NCBI RefSeq assembly: GCF_014196795.1
Contig: NZ_JACIEJ010000005.1
Coordinates: forward strand, 310,001-374,000
DNA length: 64,000 nucleotides
Source of the DNA: Sagittula marina
GTDB taxonomy: Bacteria; Pseudomonadota; Alphaproteobacteria; Rhodobacterales; Rhodobacteraceae
Reading direction: 5' to 3'
Shown here in pieces: positions 41,042-46,577 of this stretch. The notes below the pieces were generated by a model, which ran no database searches, was not told the DNA's origin, and saw only the letters and a list, made by a program, of their open reading frames with translations. The position numbers were made by a program, and so were the translations under genes. Each line of letters opens with the position of its first letter. Within the stretch, counting starts at the first letter, position 1.

Positions 41042-41806
41042 TTACTGGACAGCCGCGAGCGGTGCCGGATAGCCGTCATGCACGACGCCATCCAGTTCCC
41101 GGCCCTTGGCCTTGATTTCACGTTGATTGCGGCCTTCCCATTGCTTGAACAGGAAGGGTACATCAGCGGTGGCGCACTGGTCGCGTAGGCTGCGGAACCA
41201 GTCAGGGTCAGCAGGACGATAGGCGCTGCCGTTTTCGCCCCCGGTAATGACCCATTCCAGCCCGTTGATATGCTGCGACAGATCGACCGGTCCAAGCAGC
41301 GGCTCCATGCTCAAGAAGTGAACCACGGCAGGCACGGCAGTCAGGTGGGCCAGCCGGTCTGCTTCTTTCTGGCTTTCGACGGTCGCCCCTAGCCAGACGT
41401 TCGGATAACCGTTTCCCCAATCCTCGGGCAGATAGCGCGCGATGTTCTGCGGGCGCTTTGTCAGCAGAAGCCAGTCAAGGTATGGCGTGCGGCGAATGAG
41501 CCGCCATAGGTCTGCCCGCCACTCCGGCTGAATGCTGCGGTGGTTGTCGAACACATCGGCAAGAGATGCGCAGAAAACTCGATGCCGCCTGCCACCTCCA
41601 GGTGCCTTGCGGTGCCAAGTCATAACCCTCTTCCAGTTTGCATCACTGGTGCGCGTTCTCGGCGCATGTGGCCCCCAACGCTCACCGCCGAAGCGGTTAT
41701 CCCAAGCCTCGGCATAGCAATTGTCACACGCCGCGCTGACGCGGGTGCAGCCGATCCAAGGGTTGAAGGTGTGGGTCGTCCATTCGATGCCGCTGTTTTC
41801 TGCCAT
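41042..41806 (-). CDS. DUF5131 (phage Gp37/Gp68 family) protein
   Basis: A 254-residue protein. The opening IEWTTHTFNPWIGCTRVSAACDNCYAE has three Cys (20, 27, 30) in a C-x6-C-x2-C pattern recalling radical-SAM or spore-photoproduct-lyase-like iron-sulfur sites. Later family motifs are FCASLADVFDN, LDWLLLTKRPQNI, NVWLGATVESQKEADRL, FLSMEPLLGPVDL and WVITGGENG. The family occurs in many phages and in some defence-related gene pairs, but its reaction is not established. It is the largest gene in the leftward accessory operon, framed by cassettes on both sides. Confidence 0.9.
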   Translation of the reverse strand: MAENSGIEWTTHTFNPWIGCTRVSAACDNCYAEAWDNRFGGERWGPHAPRTRTSDANWKRVMTWHRKAPGGGRRHRVFCASLADVFDNHRSIQPEWRADLWRLIRRTPYLDWLLLTKRPQNIARYLPEDWGNGYPNVWLGATVESQKEADRLAHLTAVPAVVHFLSMEPLLGPVDLSQHINGLEWVITGGENGSAYRPADPDWFRSLRDQCATADVPFLFKQWEGRNQREIKAKGRELDGVVHDGYPAPLAAVQ

Positions 41807-41821
41807 GTCGGCCTCCGGGGA

Positions 41822-42160
41822 TTACTGGATTGCGAGAATGGCGACCCAGATCAGCTTGCAGCTAATGTGGAGCGCCTGGTCTATGTTGACCGACCTCGGG
41901 CCGGTTCCGAATGCGCCGTCGCTCTTGAGGTAGTCTATCAGGAAGTGCAGCGCGGTCTCCGCGATCCCGAGCCATAGCGACCCGGTGATGATCCCGACGA
42001 ACCCGCCATGGATTACAGAATGCGCGGCGAGCGACTGATACCAAGGGTATCCGCTGGGGTGCGGCGCACGGTGGCTTTTGGTTGTCGCGATCCATGTCGC
42101 CTGCACCGGATAGTCGGCCAGCGCGTGAGCGAAGATCAGTAGGGCGAGTGTCTCGAACAT
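41822..42160 (-). CDS. DUF3307-like membrane protein
   Basis: A 112-residue membrane protein starting MFETLALLIFAHALADYPVQATWIATTKS. The A-H-x-x-x-D-Y/F-x-x-Q motif in the first helix and HFLIDYLKS later are characteristic of DUF3307. About three spans (1-16, 50-72, 98-112). Role unknown; exclusion functions are possible. Confidence 0.78.
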   Translation of the reverse strand: MFETLALLIFAHALADYPVQATWIATTKSHRAPHPSGYPWYQSLAAHSVIHGGFVGIITGSLWLGIAETALHFLIDYLKSDGAFGTGPRSVNIDQALHISCKLIWVAILAIQ

Positions 42161-42174
42161 GGTGCCTCCGGGGG

Positions 42175-42624
42175 TCAGTTGGATTGCGCCCGCAGCGCTG
42201 TTGCCGCAGGCGGTATGGTGTCGAGGTGCAGGCCGAACGGAAGCCGCCCGCGCAGCACCCAGATGTGGAACATGTCGGCTTCATCGACCACCTGATCGCA
42301 CGGCGGGTAGACCTCGATTGCCGTGGCTTCATGACCGGCCAGTTCATCCTTGATGCGCTGCATCTCGGGCCATGTCGGGCGCTGGCCTGACAGGCTGCTG
42401 ACGGCGAGGTGCCTCACGCCAGCCTCGGCCTGCCGATCAAGGACGCTGAAAACCTTGTTGCGGTGCGCGGTCGTGATGAATGCCGCCCATCCGCTACCGG
42501 CCTGTCCGGGCATGAAGGTGAGCGTTTCCCAATCGCCCCAATCTCCGCTGCGCCGGCGTTTCCTCTCGCGGGCCAGAAGGGCCGCTTGGTCCTTCTTCGA
42601 TACGCCCTGCATCGCTCTATTCAT
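42175..42624 (-). CDS. Phage protein, DUF7694-like
   Basis: A 149-residue protein. After a basic N-terminus it has GDWGDWETLTFMPGQAGSGWAAFITTAHRNKVFSVLDR, HLAVSSLSGQRPTWPEMQRIKDELAGHEATAIEVYPP and DEADMFHIWVL, a pattern seen in small phage proteins assigned to DUF7694. No catalytic residues are evident. The start follows CCGGAGAGACC. Confidence 0.65.
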   Translation of the reverse strand: MNRAMQGVSKKDQAALLARERKRRRSGDWGDWETLTFMPGQAGSGWAAFITTAHRNKVFSVLDRQAEAGVRHLAVSSLSGQRPTWPEMQRIKDELAGHEATAIEVYPPCDQVVDEADMFHIWVLRGRLPFGLHLDTIPPAATALRAQSN

Positions 42625-42637
42625 GGTCTCTCCGGGG

Positions 42638-42802
42638 TCAGTTGGCCCGGCGGAAAAGGCCCGCCAGCTTGTCGACGAAGTATCCTGCCGTCTGATAGAG
42701 CGCGACGGCCAGCAGGCCGCCGATAACGGCCCCAAATCCGACCGACACGCCAAGGTCAAAAAGCGCGCTGTCGGCAATCACGATGATCGGTCTGTCTTCC
42801 AT
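42638..42802 (-). CDS. Small single-span membrane protein, first gene of leftward operon
   Basis: A 54-residue protein (MEDRPIIVIADSALFDLGVSVGFGAVIGGLLAVALYQTAGYFV) with one Gly/Ala-rich membrane helix and a basic end. CGGAGGC precedes the ATG. It begins the leftward accessory operon, divergent from the gene at 42910. Confidence 0.7.
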   Translation of the reverse strand: MEDRPIIVIADSALFDLGVSVGFGAVIGGLLAVALYQTAGYFVDKLAGLFRRAN

Positions 42803-42909
42803 TTCGGCCTCCGTTCCGCACTTTCATATCAATTACAGAAAGCAGATTATCTTGACGAAGACAAGCCGCTTCCTTATCGAATAAAGAAAGCAGACAGAAA
42901 GCGGGCGGC
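42803..42909. promoter_or_regulatory. Divergent promoter region with AGAAAGCAGA repeats
   Basis: AGAAAGCAGA occurs at 42837-42846 and 42885-42894, with a partial copy AGAAAGCGG at 42896-42904. The region is AT-rich relative to flanking genes and separates two divergent accessory operons, so the repeats are candidate operators. Confidence 0.45.
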
Positions 42910-43389
42910 ATGAAAGACAGTAAGGAAGCGGATCGCTTCAACGGGAAATGGGGCGTCATCACGGTGAACGAGCGCCTGCCGTCGAGGGGTGAGCAGATCG
43001 CCCGCGCCCGCGCCTGGGGCGTGACTGAATCCATGCTGGGACGGCGGGACATTTCCGCGCTGATCATTGATGACGTGACCGGAAAGCGCACGACCAACTG
43101 GCCGGGCCTGCTGGCGGCGCGGGCGTCGTTCCTCGACACTATGGGCGCCATCCTGCCCGCCGGGGATCAGGTTTTCTTCGCCACGCCGCTATGCGTCGGG
43201 TTCTCGCCATCCCACGCGCGGCAGACCATAGAGCGGCTTTGGTCGTGCGGTATGATGGTCTACGTTCACACGGTGCGGGGCAATGGATCGGCCCTCTACG
43301 CCGAGGGGGACGATATCACGGACCTGCTGGAAATGGTGGCCGCAGAACAGAACGCTGCGAACGTGCGCAAGTCGCGCAACAAGTCCTAG
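42910..43389 (+). CDS. Resolvase-like protein without recognisable catalytic serine
   Basis: A 159-residue protein. Residues 85-150 (QVFFATPLCVGFSPSHARQTIERLWSCGMMVYVHTVRGNGSALYAEGDDITDLLEMVAAEQNAANVRKSR) follow the second half of a serine-recombinase catalytic domain, including the long helix at the end. The N-terminal half is divergent and I see no Y-x-R-V-S nucleophile motif. It may be a catalytically dead regulator derived from a resolvase. It opens the rightward accessory operon next to the AGAAAGCAGA repeats, so a DNA-binding or self-regulatory role is plausible. Confidence 0.6.
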   Translation: MKDSKEADRFNGKWGVITVNERLPSRGEQIARARAWGVTESMLGRRDISALIIDDVTGKRTTNWPGLLAARASFLDTMGAILPAGDQVFFATPLCVGFSPSHARQTIERLWSCGMMVYVHTVRGNGSALYAEGDDITDLLEMVAAEQNAANVRKSRNKS

Positions 43390-43403
43390 AAGGGAGACCG
43401 ACG

Positions 43404-43712
43404 ATGCCGAGCAAGCAGGTCGAAGATGTCTATAACGCGATGACGCCGGAAGAACGGGCTAGATGGGGTCGTAGGCACGATAGCGTGGCTGACCTTGAGC
43501 GGCGACTGGCCGCCGCAAAGAAGCGCGAAGCTGATGCTGCGGCATCGCACTGCCTTAAGTGCAATGGTGCGGGGTGGTTCGAGGACACCACCTACGACCG
43601 CACCGGCGCTTGGGCGAAGTGCGGCCATTGCCACGGCACCGGCTGGCCGATTGGCCGAGTGAGGCGTGTATTCGATGCCGCATTCGCAAAGCACGTCCAA
43701 CCAAAACCCTAG
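43404..43712 (+). CDS. DnaJ-type zinc-finger phage protein
   Basis: A 102-residue protein. A helical N-terminus (MPSKQVEDVYNAMTPEERARW) is followed by CLKCNGAGW and CGHCHGTGW, two C-x-x-C-x-G-x-G repeats as in the DnaJ zinc centre. No J domain is present. It may bind zinc and unfolded protein or RNA. Confidence 0.72.
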   Translation: MPSKQVEDVYNAMTPEERARWGRRHDSVADLERRLAAAKKREADAAASHCLKCNGAGWFEDTTYDRTGAWAKCGHCHGTGWPIGRVRRVFDAAFAKHVQPKP

Positions 43713-43731
43713 TCCTAGAAAGGAGCGCGAC

Positions 43732-43947
43732 ATGCCTTGCATCGACATAAAGTGTGACGCCTGCGGCAAGCGCGGTGTGTTCCAATCCTCAATGCGCGGC
43801 AGTTTTGGCCTGACGCAGATAGGCGGGATGATGATGGCGCAAGGGTGGTCTGCATCGGTCGTGACGGGCAAGGCCGCTTGTTCGGACGATTGCCGCGCTG
43901 AATTGGCGCGCAATGTGACGCCGGAAGTGCTGGCGATAGAAGTCTAA
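43732..43947 (+). CDS. Small Cys-rich phage protein
   Basis: A 71-residue protein (MPCIDIKCDACGKRGVFQSS) with CDACG and a later ACSDDC, together a possible zinc ribbon. AGTCCTAGAAAGGAG before the start repeats the sequence before the previous gene. Confidence 0.65.
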   Translation: MPCIDIKCDACGKRGVFQSSMRGSFGLTQIGGMMMAQGWSASVVTGKAACSDDCRAELARNVTPEVLAIEV

Positions 43948-43962
43948 ACAGGAGCGACATTC

Positions 43963-44133
43963 ATGAACAACACAGAGGAAGAAGGATACCGCGCCGGATT
44001 GGTGAGCGGCCAGCGCGTGCCCCGTGACCCGGACCACTTTGACGCGGTTCATGCGAGCAACGTCGGTGGACCGAAATATGCGGACGGTTTCCTGCGCGGC
44101 GTGACCGATGCGGGCAAGCCAAAGCCCAAGTAA
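43963..44133 (+). CDS. Small hypothetical phage protein
   Basis: A 56-residue hydrophilic protein (MNNTEEEGYRAGLVSGQRVPRDPDHFDAVHASNVGG) ending KPKPK. AGGAGCGACATTC precedes the ATG. The E-G-Y-R-A-G motif is seen in short phage proteins of unknown role. Confidence 0.6.
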   Translation: MNNTEEEGYRAGLVSGQRVPRDPDHFDAVHASNVGGPKYADGFLRGVTDAGKPKPK

Positions 44134-44146
44134 GGAGAGCGAAGCG

Positions 44147-44482
44147 ATGCACATGGCGTTCGGTCATCACCCGGTCAACATGGGAAATGCTCACCTCGAT
44201 TGCTGGGGCCGTGGCCCGCTGCTGTTGCGCTACGGCGGGAGGGAGTGGTGGTTCGAGTTCTCGGATATGTTCGGGCCGCTGCTGCTGCGGAAGGTTGATT
44301 TCGAGCCTCGCGCAACTCAACCGAATGACCCGCGCCACCCGTTCTGGGAAGCCCTCAATGCGTGGACACGCGCGGGGCGGCGGCATCGCCCGATCTGGTC
44401 GAAGCGGAGCCGGATCAGCGGCCTGCCGCCGCGCATCAAGTTCTATCTCTGCCACGCGGATCGTGGCGAGGTGCTGGTCTGA
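44147..44482 (+). CDS. Hypothetical phage protein
   Basis: A 111-residue basic protein rich in Trp, His and Arg (MHMAFGHHPVNMGNAHLDCWGRGPLLLRYGGREWWFEFSDMFGPLLLRKVDFEPRA). Good ribosome site (AAGGAGAGCGAAGCG-ATG). The repeated GPLLLR suggests a small beta fold. Unknown family. Confidence 0.65.
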   Translation: MHMAFGHHPVNMGNAHLDCWGRGPLLLRYGGREWWFEFSDMFGPLLLRKVDFEPRATQPNDPRHPFWEALNAWTRAGRRHRPIWSKRSRISGLPPRIKFYLCHADRGEVLV

Positions 44483-44501
44483 AACAGGAGGGGTTATAAT
44501 T

Positions 44502-44777
44502 TTGAATTCGTATATTGCAGACCTGATCACGCTCGCAGGGCTATTACTGACTTTGGTTGGTGCCGGAGTGACGGCAAAAGCCGTGATACTTAGAGAAGAT
44601 GACGCAATTAAGATCGGTCTTTCGAGGTATTCTGGAGGTACGAAAGAGGGGAACTTGAAGTTGCCCATGGTGCAGAACCTGCTTTGGTCATCGAAAGCTG
44701 CAAAATGGGGCTTGGTCACGGTGGGAGTCGGAACCCTACTCCAAGCTGTACCCGTACTCTTTCGGGTGGTCTTTTAA
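44502..44777 (+). CDS. Small two-span membrane protein
   Basis: A 91-residue protein from TTG 44502 (LNSYIADLITLAGLLLTLVGAGVTA), with hydrophobic helices at about 6-26 and 70-90 and a polar loop between. GGAGGGG lies ten bases upstream. AT-richer codon use than neighbouring genes suggests recent acquisition. A superinfection-exclusion or toxin-like role is only a possibility. Confidence 0.6.
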   Translation: MNSYIADLITLAGLLLTLVGAGVTAKAVILREDDAIKIGLSRYSGGTKEGNLKLPMVQNLLWSSKAAKWGLVTVGVGTLLQAVPVLFRVVF

Positions 44778-44790
44778 GGGAGGATGCCCC

Positions 44791-44928
44791 ATGACCAAAG
44801 CCGCGCTTATAATCGCCGGTGCAATTCTGATCTCTGCGGGGGTGCAGGTCTACTACTCTCAGCACATGATGTGCATACGTGAAGGCATCGCACCTCGCGC
44901 GTGCGTTTTGAACTTTGGCCCCCGGTGA
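44791..44928 (+). CDS. Small membrane protein
   Basis: A 45-residue protein (MTKAALIIAGAILISAGVQVYYSQHMMCIREG) with one N-terminal membrane helix or signal anchor and two Cys. GGGAGGATGCCCC precedes the ATG, and its stop overlaps the next GTG (GTGA). Confidence 0.6.
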   Translation: MTKAALIIAGAILISAGVQVYYSQHMMCIREGIAPRACVLNFGPR

Positions 44929-45122
44929 ACGCGCTCTGGTTCTCCTGCGCATCCTGCGGCGCAGACAACAATATTCAGGCCCCGGCGGAATCGCTTGGCA
45001 TGACCCGCGATAAGATCCTGCCCCGATGCCAGTGCCGCTGGTGTGGGTGCGTGGGCGCGGATGATATGCGCCGGTACTTCGACCCCATGGTTAATGCCCT
45101 GGATGGGGCACGTGAGAAATAG
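44925..45122 (+). CDS. Small zinc-ribbon phage protein
   Basis: A 65-residue protein from GTG 44925 (NALWFSCASCGADNNIQAPAESLGM) with CASCG and CQCRWCGC, consistent with a treble-clef or zinc ribbon. Coupled to the preceding gene by GTGA. Confidence 0.62.
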   Translation: MNALWFSCASCGADNNIQAPAESLGMTRDKILPRCQCRWCGCVGADDMRRYFDPMVNALDGAREK

Positions 45123-45182
45123 GGGCGATCTTTGTTTTACAAAACGCGCGAAACGTCGGCTGGATGCCCAGTAGTTGAGGGA

Positions 45183-45395
45183 ATGATGGGTGCGACCTGT
45201 TCTAAGTGCGGAGCTGACGATTTCGGCGGGACTGGTTTCTGTGCCAGTTCAGTAGAGCGAAACCAGCGTTTTGAGCCTTGGGCACCCGTTGCCGCTTCTG
45301 AACGAAGATGCCCAGATATCGTGGGGCACCCCCTATATAACCTATTGATCTTTAACGGGCGCTCTATTTACCCCCGTGGGGCACCTAGCGTATGA
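45183..45395 (+). CDS. Doubtful small Cys-containing protein at prophage right end
   Basis: A possible 70-residue protein starting MMGATCSKCGADDFGGTGFCASS. The CSKCG motif and GAGGG upstream favour a real start. The C-terminal half crosses the repeated GTGGGGCAC sites near attR and may be fortuitous. Confidence 0.35.
   Translation: MMGATCSKCGADDFGGTGFCASSVERNQRFEPWAPVAASERRCPDIVGHPLYNLLIFNGRSIYPRGAPSV
45321..45384. repeat. Two GTGGGGCAC repeats near attR, candidate arm sites
   Basis: Direct copies of GTGGGGCACC lie at 45321-45330 and 45376-45385, 42-105 bp left of the attR core. They match the inverted pair just inside attL, so both phage arms carry the same 9-mer. Confidence 0.5.
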
Positions 45396-45425
45396 ATTTT
45401 AAGGGAAAAACCTTTAATAAGGCGC

Positions 45426-45444
45426 TCCGTGTGGGGGCACCATT
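45426..45444. repeat. attR core, 19-bp direct repeat
   Basis: An exact second copy of the tRNA-Thr 3' segment (TCCGTGTGGGGGCACCATT). Sequence to its right loses phage gene content and shows older integrase remains, so it marks the prophage right boundary. Confidence 0.95.
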
Positions 45445-45561
45445 TACCAAACCATCTTGCGTCTTCCTGCGCGAATTTGACAGCAATACAAAGGCTTTGT
45501 CCCTTGGGTCCGCGCCGTTGCTTCCATTGGCGAGCAATTTCGCGCTTACAATTCCCCATAA

Positions 45562-46055
45562 ATGACGCACTTCGGGACAGAGTGGGGGACGGCGACCTTC
45601 TCAAAGCAGAACAGTGGCTGGCGCGCACAGGTGCAAAAGCACGGCGTGCGGCGGTCTAAAGTGTGGCCGACGAGACGCCAGGCGCAAGATTGGGCCGCGC
45701 GGCAGGAATATTTGATCGTCAACGGGGAAAAGGTGGCGACGGAGCAGAGCCTTTCACCTCTGTTCGATGATACCGTAGAGAAGTCTCACCGAGCAAGCGC
45801 GGGCACCGCTGGGATATCGTGCGCCTTGACCGGCTGCAGAGTAACATGATCGCGGCGATTCGGCTTTTTGATCTTGAGGCGAGCAATTTTTCAGAATGGT
45901 GTGATCGCTGGTTGCGTGAGGTTGCCCCCGGATCGGTCAAGCGCGAAATGATCCTGATTGGTACTGGTTTCAGTACAGCGGTCACTAATGAATGGGGGTT
46001 CATGCCGACAAACCCGATGTCGACCATTAAAAAACCGAAAGAGCCTGCCGCATAG
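45562..46055 (+). pseudogene. Frameshifted, truncated second phage integrase
   Basis: Frame one encodes GWRAQVQKHGVRRSKVWPTRRQAQDWAARQEYLI, the N-terminal arm domain of a phage tyrosine integrase unlike the intact one. Near 45785 the match moves to another frame (SPSKRGHRWDIVRLDRLQ, then DLEASNFSEWCDRWLREVAPGSVKREMILIGTGFSTAVTNEWGFMPTNPMSTIKKP), the core-binding domain. One missing base explains the shift. It stops at 46055 before the catalytic domain. It is probably the remains of an earlier phage at the same tRNA site. Confidence 0.78.
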
Positions 46056-46116
46056 CGTTGATGCGTAAAGGCTGCCCGGGAATCACATCACGAATCCGGT
46101 AGGTTAGATCGGTGGC

Positions 46117-46320
46117 ATGCCGAAGGCGTCCTCCCCCGCTATCGAACCGCAAACTGGTCCAGCTACAACAAGTCGTATCGAAGCCAGAATGCGATGCCTC
46201 AAGGCGTTCGGGCGGCGTATCATGTTGCGGGATCCAGTTTGGCAGACTGCTGAGATCCGCATCGCGCTTATGAGCCGCTTCGCGACCCTAGAAACGGCCG
46301 AGATCACCTGTGTCAAATGA
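46117..46320 (+). pseudogene. Possible transposase C-terminal fragment
   Basis: A 67-codon frame. Residues RIEARMRCLKAFGRRIMLRDPVWQTAEIRIALMSRFATLETAEI resemble the C-terminal end of DDE-type transposases found in Rhodobacterales (R-x-E-x-x-M-R-C-L-K-x-F-G-x-R-I). No catalytic residues or inverted repeats are visible, so only a remnant could be present. The assignment is from memory of the pattern. Confidence 0.4.
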
Positions 46321-46433
46321 TCAAATTTGGAAAGGGGCTAATTCGCCCTCTACCCGCTTTATGCAACAACGCCGTTTTTCGTCGGCAGATCTGTCGTGGT
46401 CACTATAACTTGTTAGAAAGATAGAGGTGTTTA

Positions 46434-46538
46434 GTGCGTGTGAAACTCGACGGCGGTGCAGAGGTGGATTTGCCGCTTGGCGGCGTGGAGCAATCCGGCA
46501 ATGCTCAGGGCAGATCGCTTCATGGCTTCGTCAGATAG
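46434..46538 (+). pseudogene. Aldehyde dehydrogenase C-terminal remnant
   Basis: A 34-codon stretch ending in LGGVEQSGNAQGRSLHGFVR. This matches the conserved P-F-G-G-x-K-Q-S-G-N-G-R-D-K-S-L-H segment near the end of PuuC-type aldehyde dehydrogenases. The rest of the gene is absent, perhaps removed by the insertions to its left. Confidence 0.5.
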
Positions 46539-46577
46539 TTAATTTGAGAACCTCAAGGGAGTCGGAAAAGGAATAGC

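Larger units (their letters stand above)
40393..42819 (-). repeat. Repeated stop/Shine-Dalgarno/start cassettes
   Basis: On the minus strand each of eight genes is preceded by a version of TCCA-n-n-TAACCCCGGAGGC-n-n-n-ATG. Plus-strand positions are 40393-40419, 40558-40585, 40832-40860, 41025-41052, 41804-41833, 42158-42186, 42622-42650 and (Shine-Dalgarno half only) 42800-42819. Each usually supplies the last codons and stop of one gene and the ribosome site of the next. Confidence 0.8.
46056..46577. other. Degraded insertion region without intact gene
   Basis: A 522-base stretch between the broken integrase and the Tm-1-like gene. It contains a transposase-like tail (46117-46320) and an aldehyde-dehydrogenase scrap (46434-46538), listed separately. 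I see no other coding signal, and the DNA looks like decayed mobile material. Confidence 0.6.
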
